A DNA stretch of 64,000 nt from Flammeovirga sp. EKP202 (GCF_014534745.1 NZ_JACVVP010000038.1:1-64000); one strand, 5' to 3'. Shown: positions 26,610-35,381, counted from the first letter of the stretch. A program made the numbers and translations. Notes: generated by a model not told the origin, from the sequence alone.

Positions 26610-27651
26610 GATCAATAGTAGATAAAGCAGGTAAACTTACTTTGAAAGTGTCTTGATTTTTTTCGATAATTATATTTTTTCCAGCAATGAGTTGATATCT
26701 TTTATTGATATTAGAAAGTCCCATTCCGGTAGAAGTTTCTTCTACTTCTTTTTTATCATAATTGTTGGTGACAATGATAAGGTTTTCTTTTAAGGCAATG
26801 GTAATAAGAAGTGGCTTTTTCATGGAAAGTTTATTGTGCTTTACAGCGTTCTCCACTAATACTTGAATACTTGCCGGAGGAATCATAATCGTTTCAATTA
26901 TGTTTGGATCTATGTTATTTTGAAGTTGAATTGCCTCCCCAAAACGTGTTTTCAACAGAAAGAAATAGTCTTCCACCACTTTTAGTTCTTCACCCAAAGA
27001 AACCAAAACTCTTTTATTTTGCTCTATAATATAGCGTAATGTTTTTGATAGTTTGATAATAAATTCAGAAGCTAAATTCTGATCAGTATGTACAATGCTG
27101 GAAAGCACACTAAGGCTATTAAATAAGAAGTGAGGCTCAATTTGTGCTTTTAATGACATATACTGAGACTTGAACATTTCTTTTTCTAGTTGCTCTACAT
27201 TAACCTCTTTTTCTTTTAATTGAAAGATTTTCTGAACGTAGGCATAAACTGTAAAAATTAATAAATAGATAATACAGAGTGCAACGGAGAGTTCTGGATT
27301 GTAAAACGGAATCTCTTCCCATAAATGCCCATTTTGAAAGAGATACGTATCTCCAAGCATATAAATGACCGTAGAAGAAAGACCACAGTAAATACCGATT
27401 AGAACGTTGATTGTTACAATTGAGAGGGTATTGAGAGGACTAATTTTCTTTTGAATATGCTCTGACACATACCAAATCGTAAGCCAGTAGGATACAAAAG
27501 TGAATGTGAAAATCATTCCTCTAAATGTCAGCGGAAACACTCCACCAAAGCTATAATCAAAAGCTTTGATAAATAATTGCAATAAATAAACGACAATGAG
27601 TCGCAGTGCAAAACTGAATTTGGTGGATGAATTTGTATACGTTTTTGACAT
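26590..27651 (-). CDS. LytS-like sensor histidine kinase
   Basis: 353 aa counted from the ATG at 27651 (MSKTYTNSS). Four to five membrane helices fill about residues 15-140, followed by a short coiled coil and the His_kinase domain with H174 in EPHFLFNSLSVL. The ATP-binding N-box is ASIQVLVENAVKHN and the G-box is TGMGLSNINKRY. An in-frame TTG at 27687 lies just upstream of the -7 promoter box (27674-27681), so the longer start would be outside the transcript; the ATG is therefore chosen. It phosphorylates the overlapping LytTR regulator. No extracytoplasmic sensor domain is evident, so the signal is probably sensed in the membrane. Confidence 0.92.
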   Translation of the reverse strand: MSKTYTNSSTKFSFALRLIVVYLLQLFIKAFDYSFGGVFPLTFRGMIFTFTFVSYWLTIWYVSEHIQKKISPLNTLSIVTINVLIGIYCGLSSTVIYMLGDTYLFQNGHLWEEIPFYNPELSVALCIIYLLIFTVYAYVQKIFQLKEKEVNVEQLEKEMFKSQYMSLKAQIEPHFLFNSLSVLSSIVHTDQNLASEFIIKLSKTLRYIIEQNKRVLVSLGEELKVVEDYFFLLKTRFGEAIQLQNNIDPNIIETIMIPPASIQVLVENAVKHNKLSMKKPLLITIALKENLIIVTNNYDKKEVEETSTGMGLSNINKRYQLIAGKNIIIEKNQDTFKVSLPALSTIDHENFNH

Positions 27652-27673
27652 AAGAATTTCAATTTTTATACTA

Positions 27674-27681
27674 CAAATATA
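27674..27681 (-). promoter_or_regulatory. Promoter -7 box of LytS/LytTR operon
   Basis: The - strand reads TATATTTG, an exact TAnnTTTG match, 23 bp upstream of the kinase ATG. The -33 element is weak. It fixes the kinase start at 27651. Confidence 0.6.
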
Positions 27682-27854
27682 CGTCAATGTAAAACTTAAC
27701 TGTCCATTACTTCTTGTGAGTTGTCATATTATTGATTGAACCGTAGGGGAAGAGAGTTAAGTTGTATTAGCTTCTTTTTCAGACGTTTCAAGCAAGCTTG
27801 AACTATATCAAGTAACTATTCTCTTTTTTAATCACGCTCTTAGCAAACTAAATT

Positions 27855-28343
27855 ATGTATCGTTATTTATTAATGGTCGTGTTAGCCATTACATTAAAAT
27901 CATGTATCCGGTTTGTCAATGAACCGACCGAAGATGACTATGAACCAGTTGTGATGTCCCGAACGGATTTTGAGAACGAGGTGGGAGTATCAGATACACA
28001 ACCTCTTGAAAATCCTGGGAAAATCTATGTTTATGGGAAGTTTCTTTTTGTCAATGAAAAGAATAAAGGTTTTCATATCTATGATAATCGCTACCCCAAT
28101 TCTCCTCAAAAAGTGAAGTTCTTAAAAGCCGTTGGAGCAACAGACATTGCCATCAAAGGAGAGTACTTTTATGTCAATCAGGCTACTGACTTAATTACCT
28201 TTCATTACATCGAAAGTCTGAATTCCTACACACTGACCAAAAGGGTCAGAAATGTATTTCCTCAGAAACAATCTCCAGGAGGATTTAGTAAAAGTGTAGA
28301 GGAGAATCAAATTATAGTGAATTGGTTAAAAGTAACAGATTAA
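27855..28343 (+). CDS. Lipoprotein, LVIVD-repeat-like
   Basis: 162 aa with a lipoprotein signal (LKSC, Cys at residue 17). The mature part contains GKIYVYGKFLFVNEKNKGFHIYDNRYPNSPQKV and ATDIAIKGEYFYVNQATDLITFH, which resemble blades of LVIVD beta-propeller repeats, but only about two copies fit. It lies 4 bp before the next lipoprotein gene, which carries more such repeats, so the two probably form a surface or periplasmic pair. No catalytic residues are seen. Divergent from the LytS operon. Function unknown. Confidence 0.7.
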   Translation: MYRYLLMVVLAITLKSCIRFVNEPTEDDYEPVVMSRTDFENEVGVSDTQPLENPGKIYVYGKFLFVNEKNKGFHIYDNRYPNSPQKVKFLKAVGATDIAIKGEYFYVNQATDLITFHYIESLNSYTLTKRVRNVFPQKQSPGGFSKSVEENQIIVNWLKVTD

Positions 28344-28347
28344 GAAG

Positions 28348-29109
28348 ATGAAACGAATTAATATAATCGTACAAGTTATTGTATTATCTCTTCTCATGAT
28401 ATCGTGTGGAGAAAATATGGACGGGAGCAGTGATGTGAATTCTACCGCAGGAGTAGGGCAAGGAGGTTCTTTGGCTACATTCGCGATCAAAGGTGATTAC
28501 CTATACACGGTAGACTATGAACAATTGAAAGTGTTTTCCCTTCAGAATCCTGACAAACCTGTATTGATTAACAATAAATGGGTTGGTTTTGAAATCGAGA
28601 CGCTTTTCAGCTATAAAGAGTTCTTATATATTGGGTCAAGAAGCGGCATGTTTATCTTCAGTGTTGAAGATCCTGAAAATCCTAGAAACAGATCTTCTGT
28701 ACAGCATTTTACAGCTTGTGACCCTGTAGTGGCCAATGATACCTTGGCATTTGTTACTTTACATTCCAACTCATGGTGCGGTAACAACATTAATCAGTTA
28801 GAGGTTTATAATATTAAAGATGCTGACAACCCAGTTTTGCTGCATTCAAGAGGTTTATCTCAACCCAAAGGATTAGGGTTATATGACAACTATCTGATAG
28901 TTTGTGATGATGAAATTAAAATCTTTGATATAAATTCTTCAGAAAATGGAGGTGTAACTTTTGTTATGTCACTTGATAAAGAAGCTTTTGATGTCATTAT
29001 TCAAAACGATCTATTAATAGCAGTAGGAGAGGATGGAGTGTATCAGTATTCTCTTTCTGCCTCTGAAAATACTTTTACAGCAGGATACTTAAGCACCATT
29101 GATTTTTAA
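28348..29109 (+). CDS. LVIVD-repeat lipoprotein (partial propeller)
   Basis: 253 aa, lipobox LMISC with Cys at residue 20. The mature protein has successive repeats of the type 'LATFAIKGDYLYTVDYEQLKVFSLQNPDKPVLI', 'SYKEFLYIGSRSGMFIFSVEDPENP' and 'QLEVYNIKDADNPVLLHSRGLSQPKGLGLYDNYLIVCDD', matching the LVIVD beta-propeller family. About five blades are visible, and together with the preceding lipoprotein they could complete a propeller. It is likely exposed at the outer membrane. Only four bases separate the genes, so they are co-transcribed. No ligand can be proposed. Confidence 0.78.
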   Translation: MKRINIIVQVIVLSLLMISCGENMDGSSDVNSTAGVGQGGSLATFAIKGDYLYTVDYEQLKVFSLQNPDKPVLINNKWVGFEIETLFSYKEFLYIGSRSGMFIFSVEDPENPRNRSSVQHFTACDPVVANDTLAFVTLHSNSWCGNNINQLEVYNIKDADNPVLLHSRGLSQPKGLGLYDNYLIVCDDEIKIFDINSSENGGVTFVMSLDKEAFDVIIQNDLLIAVGEDGVYQYSLSASENTFTAGYLSTIDF

Positions 29110-29138
29110 AGTATAATAAGAGACATCTAAAGTTTATA

Positions 29139-29180
29139 ACAAAGGTCATTAGTATGTAAATGGATATTAATGACCTTTGT
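29139..29180 (+). terminator. Hairpin after LVIVD lipoprotein pair
   Basis: A perfect 13-bp stem ACAAAGGTCATTA/TAATGACCTTTGT (29139-29151 and 29168-29180) with a 16-nt loop. The T-run after it is weak (GTGTTTTG), so termination strength is uncertain. Confidence 0.6.
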
Positions 29181-29301
29181 GTTTTGAAGAATTACCCGCA
29201 CACACATCATTCATGTCCATTTTATTATTAGACTAATTTTACAGCAAACCAATTATTGTTGATTAATTAGACCATTGGTATCTTAAATAATCAGGTTAAC
29301 G

Positions 29302-29529
29302 ATGAAAAAATTTAAATTCTTCTTTATTAAAGGTGTTGTTTCAAGAAAGGGTGAATTATTTAATGTTGTTTTTGGTACTGACCATGAATTGCAAATCAAG
29401 GATCTTTATAATTCTTTATATGATTTACATATTAATATTGATACCGTGAAAGGAATTGATTTTGATGATCTCATTCATTTCAATGATCATGTAATTACGA
29501 CGGATTTAGAGTCTTTGAAGTTTTTTTAA
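29302..29529 (+). CDS. Hypothetical protein, 75 aa
   Basis: A short ATG frame with basic start MKKFKFFFIKG and an acidic second half rich in Asp, Leu and Ile (IKDLYNSLYDLHINIDTVKGIDFDDLIHF). No membrane segment or signal peptide is convincing. It is not recognised. It sits alone, convergent with the DUF1302-like gene, whose stop lies 4 bp away. Coding status rests on length and composition only. Confidence 0.5.
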   Translation: MKKFKFFFIKGVVSRKGELFNVVFGTDHELQIKDLYNSLYDLHINIDTVKGIDFDDLIHFNDHVITTDLESLKFF

Positions 29530-29533
29530 TTCC

Positions 29534-30703
29534 TTAAAAACTCCACTTTAATCGCCAATTGAGTTGAGATCCCCCTTGTCCGTATTGAGAGTTTTCTTCA
29601 CCAAAAAAGAATAAACCAAATACCAGAATTTCAAAATTATCACTCAGTGATGTAGTAGCGTTTCCTCCTATATAGTAGGAGCCGTCGTTGGTATTGATGA
29701 TATTGTTGATGCCTAGTCTTGTCAATGGAGTAAGTTGATATTGTAATTCATTAAACAAGGCAAATCGACCTAATGAAAGTGTTTTGGGAGTTAATTGAAA
29801 GTTAGGGTCAATGGGTCCAATTGGACTCGTCGCCCCTGCACTGTTGAAAATAGTTTCGATATGTAGATACAGAGAGTTTTTGAAGGTATAATCCAAAGAA
29901 ATGTCCATGACTAATGAAGGATCTTCTCCTTTATAGTCCGGATGGAAATAAGTACCTTCTCCTTTAAAACCTGCTCCACCGATCTGTCCTTCCCAACCTA
30001 ATCCAAGATTATAATTTTCCCTGACATAACCGGCCAATAATTGAAAATCATATTGCCACAAGTTGGTTTTGTACAAGGCTGCAAAATTGTAATAATCAAA
30101 TTGATTAGAAGGAGAAAACACAACTTCAATTGAACTTACAGGACCTAAGTAATTACGAATCAATACGGCATCAGTACCGGGACGTTCTTCATAATCAAAA
30201 TCAAAAAACGAATAGGTATTAAAAAGATCCATAGGATTCCAAACCATAGCCACACCCCAGTTAATTCTTTGTCGACCGATTCTTACTTGCCAATCTCCCG
30301 AAGAATAATCAAAGTAAGCCCTATCAATTTCAGAATTTAAGACATAGGAAGTTCCTGTAGTCCAATTATGAGACATGTTGAAGGCATATTGGTTTTGATT
30401 TCCAAACTCATTAGCATAACCCGGAATATTTTTAGGGCTAGCACCATAAATAAGTCTGTTTCTACCTTCCAATGCGAAAGTGATTTTATCAGAAGCGTAG
30501 TATTTAAAATTTAATCGATTGTGGAATAAATTGTCAATGTACCATTCATCATCAAGGTCTTTGGGAAGGTTTACCGTTTGCATAAATTTTAGGTAACCGC
30601 TTGCCACAAAGTTTTCTTTGAACTTGCTATTTTTTTGCTCTTCTTCTTGAGCGAATACAATAATTGGAATTAAAAATAGGAAGGTGAGTAAGCTTTTTTT
30701 CAT
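29534..30703 (-). CDS. DUF1302-like outer-membrane beta-barrel protein
   Basis: 389 aa. Signal peptide 1-18 (IVFAQ), then a run of amphipathic strands (FNVASGYLKF-like start, ITFALEGRNRLIYG, WQVRIGRQRINWGVAMVWNPMDLFN, SLYLHIETIFN) ending LNWRLKWSF. The segment GRQRINWG-x-NPMDLFN is the hallmark of DUF1302-type barrels, which in proteobacteria accompany lipid- or sterol-related transport sets. It is the last gene of a - strand operon after an ABC ATPase, with a 116-bp gap that holds a hairpin. Inferred role: the outer-membrane end of the export system encoded upstream. Confidence 0.78.
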   Translation of the reverse strand: MKKSLLTFLFLIPIIVFAQEEEQKNSKFKENFVASGYLKFMQTVNLPKDLDDEWYIDNLFHNRLNFKYYASDKITFALEGRNRLIYGASPKNIPGYANEFGNQNQYAFNMSHNWTTGTSYVLNSEIDRAYFDYSSGDWQVRIGRQRINWGVAMVWNPMDLFNTYSFFDFDYEERPGTDAVLIRNYLGPVSSIEVVFSPSNQFDYYNFAALYKTNLWQYDFQLLAGYVRENYNLGLGWEGQIGGAGFKGEGTYFHPDYKGEDPSLVMDISLDYTFKNSLYLHIETIFNSAGATSPIGPIDPNFQLTPKTLSLGRFALFNELQYQLTPLTRLGINNIINTNDGSYYIGGNATTSLSDNFEILVFGLFFFGEENSQYGQGGSQLNWRLKWSF

Positions 30704-30756
30704 TGCACTTTAAAAAGGAGTAGAAGAAAAAATAGGAGTAAGCAAGATGAGGAGTG

Positions 30757-30800
30757 AAGGAAGAAGGGAGATTTAATGTGAAACATCTCTTCCTTCTTCC
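30757..30800 (-). other. Purine/pyrimidine hairpin between ATPase and barrel genes
   Basis: A polypurine stretch at about 30759-30772 and a complementary polypyrimidine stretch at 30785-30800 can pair with a 2-nt bulge. There is no T-run, so it is not a standard terminator. It might tune expression or RNA stability of the last operon gene. Confidence 0.35.
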
Positions 30801-30819
30801 CTCATACCTGTTCCCTCAC

Positions 30820-31494
30820 TTATATTTTAGTGTCAATTATTTTTCCGTCATCAAATTGGATCACACGTTTTGCACGATCCATTACACGTTGATCATGGGT
30901 GGCAATGACGAAAGTGATATTTTCCTTTTCATTTAATTGACGCATGATATCGAGTAAATCAGAAGTAGACTTTGAATCTAAATTGGCTGTAGGTTCATCG
31001 GCAAGAATTAGTTTTGGTTTGGACGCCAATGCTCTTGCCACTGCGACTCTTTGCTGTTGTCCACCCGAAAGTTTTGTAGGAAATTGCTTTCCTTTATCAC
31101 CTATCCCTACAGCTTCCAAAAGAGCTTTAGAACGAGCCGCTCTTTCTGCTTTAGGTCTACCTTGTAACTCCATGATAAACTCTACATTTTCTTCCGCAGT
31201 CAAGACAGGCATAAGAGAGTAATCTTGAAAAACGAAACCAATATGATCCCTTCTATAGGTAATCATATCTGCTGAAGAACGATTGTGTAAATCGGTGCCA
31301 TCAATCAGTATAGTACCATTAGTAGGGGTATCTAAACCTCCTAGTATATTAAGAAAAGTCGTTTTACCACAACCCGAAGGACCAACAACGGCAGTAAATT
31401 CTCCTTCTTCAATTTTTAAATCCACATGATCCAAAGCCTTCACTGGAATTGTATCAGCGTTATATGTTTTGACTAAGTTTTTTATTTCAATCAT
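30820..31494 (-). CDS. ABC transporter ATPase, LolD/MacB type
   Basis: 224 aa, a stand-alone nucleotide-binding protein. Walker A GPSGCGKT at 38-45, Q-loop FVFQDYSLMP, signature LSGGQQQRVAVARALA, Walker B LILADEPTANLD, and H-loop FVIATHD. This is the short LolD/FtsE/MacB class that powers mechanotransmission through FtsX-type permeases rather than substrate translocation across the inner membrane. The two permease genes lie immediately upstream in the operon. It is predicted to energise release of a lipid-like or lipoprotein substrate to the LolA-like carrier. Confidence 0.94.
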   Translation of the reverse strand: MIEIKNLVKTYNADTIPVKALDHVDLKIEEGEFTAVVGPSGCGKTTFLNILGGLDTPTNGTILIDGTDLHNRSSADMITYRRDHIGFVFQDYSLMPVLTAEENVEFIMELQGRPKAERAARSKALLEAVGIGDKGKQFPTKLSGGQQQRVAVARALASKPKLILADEPTANLDSKSTSDLLDIMRQLNEKENITFVIATHDQRVMDRAKRVIQFDDGKIIDTKI

Positions 31495-31527
31495 CTTAGT
31501 ATTAATTTTTAGTTTGAAAAATAGTAC

Positions 31528-32739
31528 TTACCCCTTGTATCGAACTGCTTCAGCCGGCTTTAACTTAATGGCTCTCAATGCAGGTGGAAGTGCAGAAACG
31601 ATAGCAGTAAGAAGAATCATTAGGAATAATGGAATAAAGGATTCCGGCATGATGGGATAAACCACATTATTGAAGCCCGCTAAACTCATTTCAGCATATT
31701 GAATGCCGTGTTCACCATAATAGGTAATCAAAACAATAGATAGAATTGCCCCTATAATACCTCCAATCATGGAAATATAAATTGTTTCCAAAACAATCAT
31801 CAGAAACACTTTGGAGCGTTCAAGTCCTACTGCCATCAATACACCTAACTCTCTAGATCTTTCCCAAATCGCCATGGTCATAGAGTTTAAAATCCCAAAT
31901 CCAAGAGCAAATAGTATAATCCCTAAAATGATATAACTATTGGTATTACCAGTTTCAGCCAAAGCACTTAATTCCGGTACAATTTCTCTCCAAGTTTGAA
32001 TATTCAATGAGCTGTTCGCAATACTTTCTTTTAAGTGATCCCTTAGACCTTCAGGTTTAGATCCACCTTCAATAGAGGTAATGGCAATCTCATGAATAAA
32101 TTGTTCTCCTGTATTTCTCCAAATGTCTTTGGATTGTGTAAATGCGACAGATTTATCAAAATCAGGTGAACTTGTAGCAAATATACCTGCCACTCTATAG
32201 GCTGTATTAATCATTTCATTATTAGGTCCCATATAAGCAATAACTACTTTTGATCTAATTTTCACCTTTAACTTTTTAGCAAGGCTGGAACCAATTACAA
32301 TTTGATTTTTCCTTTTCCCCTTAAAGAAATCACCTTCAATTAAAAACGACTCTATTTCCGTTACCCCTCTTTCTTTTTGTGTATCAATACCAAGTATTTT
32401 TATTCCTTGACTGTCATTAGCAGAAGAAGCCATACCATTAATCACAACTCTCGGCGAACAACCCTTGGTTAATGAATCAGTTTCAACGATTTTGACTACC
32501 TTTTCATAACTAGGAATGGAATCTCTAAAATTATTATTGATTTCAAATCCTTTTCTATGAATCTGTACGTGTGCCATTTCTGTAATGAGGGATTCCTGTA
32601 CTTTGGATTCCATCATTCCATTAAGCAAAGCCATGGTAAATATTCCTCCCAATAATCCAATGGCAATTGAGGCGATAAGAATGCCGCTTCTTACCTTGTT
32701 TCTCCAAACATTCCTCCAAGATATTTTTACGATCATCAT
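31528..32739 (-). CDS. ABC transporter permease, FtsX/LolE type (2)
   Basis: 403 aa: N-terminal helix (about 17-40, SGILIASIAIGLLGGIFTMALL), a large periplasmic MacB-like domain (about 45-265), and three C-terminal helices within about 270-390 carrying the FtsX motif (YIILGIILFALGFGILNSMTMAIWERSRELGVLMAVGL). The topology matches LolC/LolE and MacB. It is 12 bp from the other permease gene, with which it would form a heterodimer around the LolD-like ATPase. Short overlapping frames on the + strand are shadows. Confidence 0.92.
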   Translation of the reverse strand: MMIVKISWRNVWRNKVRSGILIASIAIGLLGGIFTMALLNGMMESKVQESLITEMAHVQIHRKGFEINNNFRDSIPSYEKVVKIVETDSLTKGCSPRVVINGMASSANDSQGIKILGIDTQKERGVTEIESFLIEGDFFKGKRKNQIVIGSSLAKKLKVKIRSKVVIAYMGPNNEMINTAYRVAGIFATSSPDFDKSVAFTQSKDIWRNTGEQFIHEIAITSIEGGSKPEGLRDHLKESIANSSLNIQTWREIVPELSALAETGNTNSYIILGIILFALGFGILNSMTMAIWERSRELGVLMAVGLERSKVFLMIVLETIYISMIGGIIGAILSIVLITYYGEHGIQYAEMSLAGFNNVVYPIMPESFIPLFLMILLTAIVSALPPALRAIKLKPAEAVRYKG

Positions 32740-32751
32740 TGTGTATAGGGA

Positions 32752-33969
32752 TTAAGAGTGAATGGCTTCAACAGTTTTGATACGAGCAACGTGAATGATG
32801 GGATAAATAGTGCAGACAATCATAATTAAAGCCATCAGTAGTGCTTGAGGCCAAATGATATCCAAACTAGCCGTGAATCTAAGAATTGGCTCCATACCCA
32901 TTTTTGCCATTGCTTCTCCTTTTGCTCCTTCAATGAGAATAGGATGATTTTCCATGTAGAGTAGTATCGGAAATCCGGCTAATATTGAGGTGACAATTCC
33001 AATCAGACCAATAAACAATGCTTCCTGTAAAAGCATGCTGTATATCTTTCTTCTTATCATTCCCACCGCTGTCAAGATTCCAAATTCCCTTTCTCTCTCA
33101 ATGGTCATCATTAAAATGGTGCTAAAAATGCCAAAGGCAATCACAACGTAAAGAATATAAATCATGATCTTTCCCCCTTCACGATCGGTATTAATCAGTG
33201 TGACCATTTCAGGAGCTAATTCTGACCAACTCATTACTTCATAAGCATCAAGGTCCAATTTTTCTTTGAGTTCAGCTACAGTTTGATCCACCTTTCTGTT
33301 ATCATGCACATCTAGTATGTAGGCATTGATCATATTAGGGGCTGTAACAAAATATTGTACCGTAGGCAATGACATGTAGATCACTTGATTGTTCATCTGA
33401 GGATTAGGATGTTTTAATATCCCTTGAACGCGATAGAGTTCGGCAGCACTAGCACCATGATAACCTTGCCCCAACAATGCCAATGTATCATTGACTGTTA
33501 TTCCTAAATAATTCGCTAATCCTTCACCGATGATAATATCTTTACTATCAGAAGTGAGGTATTGTCCTTTTGTAACTTTTTGAGAAAGGTTGCTTAATTG
33601 ATCTTCTCCTTCAGGCTCAGTGCCCACTATCATAACACCTTTAGTCAAAGTATCAGTGGCAGCCATGGCGTAAGTTTCCAACCTGCCAAATGCTCCTTTA
33701 ATATTTTTATCGGATAGGATTTTAGTTCTGGTTTCTTGTAAGTCGGTCATCAAACTATTGATAGACTTGTCTTCCCAAAACCCTTTTTGATGTACTTGTG
33801 CATATCCCATATAGAATCGGGCTGCAGTATCAATCATCTGCCCATACGAACCTTCTTGCAAAGACCGCATTAATATGGCTAAGATAACGGCAAAGAATAT
33901 TGAAGAAATACTTGTGACCGTTCTCCGTTTATTTCTCCATAAATTTCGCCATGCTATTTTTGTAATCAT
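32752..33969 (-). CDS. ABC transporter permease, FtsX/LolE type (1)
   Basis: 405 aa, paralogous to the following gene: MITKIAWRNLWRNKRRTVTSISSIFFAVILAIL at the N-terminus, a periplasmic domain about 45-265, and three C-terminal helices beginning MIYILYVVIAFGIFSTILMMTIEREREFGILTAVGM. It ends in the usual amphipathic HVARIKTVEAIHS. It lies between the LolA-like carrier gene (14-bp gap) and the second permease gene. Heterodimeric FtsX-type permeases pull substrates out of the outer leaflet of the inner membrane. Confidence 0.92.
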   Translation of the reverse strand: MITKIAWRNLWRNKRRTVTSISSIFFAVILAILMRSLQEGSYGQMIDTAARFYMGYAQVHQKGFWEDKSINSLMTDLQETRTKILSDKNIKGAFGRLETYAMAATDTLTKGVMIVGTEPEGEDQLSNLSQKVTKGQYLTSDSKDIIIGEGLANYLGITVNDTLALLGQGYHGASAAELYRVQGILKHPNPQMNNQVIYMSLPTVQYFVTAPNMINAYILDVHDNRKVDQTVAELKEKLDLDAYEVMSWSELAPEMVTLINTDREGGKIMIYILYVVIAFGIFSTILMMTIEREREFGILTAVGMIRRKIYSMLLQEALFIGLIGIVTSILAGFPILLYMENHPILIEGAKGEAMAKMGMEPILRFTASLDIIWPQALLMALIMIVCTIYPIIHVARIKTVEAIHS

Positions 33970-33983
33970 GATGTATAGGGGAA

Positions 33984-34745
33984 TTATCGAACTCTTTTCA
34001 TGTTCTGTTGAGTGAAGAAACTTTCAGCAATTTTCTGATTGAATTTTGCATCATTATAAATCATCACTGTTTTCTTTCCTTCTTCATCTACCGGAACCAT
34101 TTCCATTCTTGATGGTAACTTTCGTCCTCCAAGATCTTTCACATCATAACAGTTCAAGGTATTGACCAAGTACATATCTTCATCAAAGTTTTCTACTTTG
34201 ATTTGGTTATAGATACCGTCAGTCGTCACCCAAACGATCACTTTTCCCCATACAACGGCTGCATCCTCATGGGGTATCATCTCAATTTTATAGCATTCAT
34301 AGCCGTTGACTTCTTCTTTACCTAATAATTTATGGTTATAATCTTTTACAACAGAAGCACCTTTCATTAAATCATCATTGGTAAAGTCAGACCCCATCCA
34401 AGATTGAGACATCATAGAAGGAGAAATTTTAATGGTTCTTTCAATACTTGGCGTCCAAGACCACATCTCTTTATATCTTTTCAAAGAAGCAGAACCTTTA
34501 TCTTTGGCAGGGGCAGTTAATAAAACTAGAAAAAAATCATCCGTTCCTTTTGACCAGGATTTCATTTGCATCGTTCTGGTCCAGTCCGGACGAATGACTT
34601 TCATGGTCATGTTGATATAGCTACTTTTTCCTCTTTGTTGTTCTTGCATTTTGGCAATAATATCTGAAGCAGACTCTTGTGCCATAATCGAAGTGGAGGC
34701 AAGAGTGCTCCATAGGAGAAATAATAATGTGTTAATCTTTTTCAT
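33984..34745 (-). CDS. LolA-like periplasmic carrier (outer membrane lipoprotein-sorting protein family)
   Basis: 253 aa, signal peptide 1-22 (SIMAQ). The mature region fits the LolA-like PF17131 group: NMTMKVIRPDWTRTMQMKSWSKG, LLTAPAKDKGSASLKRYKEMWSWTPSIERTIKISPSMMSQSWMGSDFTNDDLM, KLLGKEEVNGYECYKIEMIP. These form the open half-barrel that shields an acyl chain in the periplasm. Despite the family name, members in such operons are not the housekeeping LolA. It is encoded directly before two FtsX permeases and a LolD-like ATPase, so it probably receives the exported lipid or lipoprotein. It is preceded by 2 bp after the TetR gene. Confidence 0.9.
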   Translation of the reverse strand: MKKINTLLFLLWSTLASTSIMAQESASDIIAKMQEQQRGKSSYINMTMKVIRPDWTRTMQMKSWSKGTDDFFLVLLTAPAKDKGSASLKRYKEMWSWTPSIERTIKISPSMMSQSWMGSDFTNDDLMKGASVVKDYNHKLLGKEEVNGYECYKIEMIPHEDAAVVWGKVIVWVTTDGIYNQIKVENFDEDMYLVNTLNCYDVKDLGGRKLPSRMEMVPVDEEGKKTVMIYNDAKFNQKIAESFFTQQNMKRVR

Positions 34746-34747
34746 TT

Positions 34748-35338
34748 TTAGATTGCAATTGAATTATATATTTGATTTAAAAGGTCTTCAAGTTCTTGTT
34801 GTGGATTATTCAATACACAAGAAATAGTATATAAGCCGTGTCCCTCGGCTGCCGTTAAAATTAATAGGGCTGAGGTCTCTGCTGGAATATCTTTTTTGAG
34901 TACACCTCTTTCTTGGTCATTTTTAATGCACCCTATCAGTTTATCTTTAAAGGCATTGAAATATTTTTTGGGAATGGGAATTAATTCAGGTTCTTTTCTC
35001 ACATAAAAAAGCATGGCAATATAAAGTTCAAAAATGTTGTCATTCTTCTGTTTTCCCTCTTCAATGATCTCAGCTGATTTTAATTGAAGAAAAGCTAATA
35101 CATTTTTTAAAGGCATATTCTCAATAGGAGCATTGATGACTTCAGTGGTCATCTTCTCCCAAAAAGAGATGACACATTCTTTAATTAACTCTTTTTTACT
35201 TGGGAAATGATGATACACTGCTCCTTTCGATAAGCCTGAGGCTTTGATTACCTGGTTTAGCGAGACATCATTCATGCTATGTTCTCCAAAAAGTTCTAAT
35301 GCAACTTCTATTATTTGGGATTTACTATCTTTTTCCAT
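34748..35338 (-). CDS. TetR/AcrR-family transcriptional regulator
   Basis: 196 aa. The N-terminal helix-turn-helix spans about 10-55 (ALELFGEHSMNDVSLNQVIKASGLSKGAVYHHFPSKKELI), the standard TetR_N pattern, followed by an all-helical ligand-binding and dimerisation domain. It is the first gene of the export operon and is 2 bp from the LolA-like gene. A near-perfect 18-bp palindrome lies 19 bp upstream of its start, overlapping the probable -7 box, so it is likely autoregulated and represses the whole operon until a ligand binds. Confidence 0.93.
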   Translation of the reverse strand: MEKDSKSQIIEVALELFGEHSMNDVSLNQVIKASGLSKGAVYHHFPSKKELIKECVISFWEKMTTEVINAPIENMPLKNVLAFLQLKSAEIIEEGKQKNDNIFELYIAMLFYVRKEPELIPIPKKYFNAFKDKLIGCIKNDQERGVLKKDIPAETSALLILTAAEGHGLYTISCVLNNPQQELEDLLNQIYNSIAI

Positions 35339-35356
35339 TTGATTATTTTCTTTAAC

Positions 35357-35381
35357 AAACCAACCGGTCGGTTTAAAGGTA
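35357..35381 (-). promoter_or_regulatory. TetR operator overlapping promoter -7 region
   Basis: AAACCAACC-GGTCGGTTT (35357-35374) is an 18-bp inverted repeat with one mismatch, typical of TetR-family sites. The - strand reads TACCTTTA at 35381-35374, 7/8 to TAnnTTTG. The operator thus covers the transcription start of the tetR-led operon. Confidence 0.7.
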
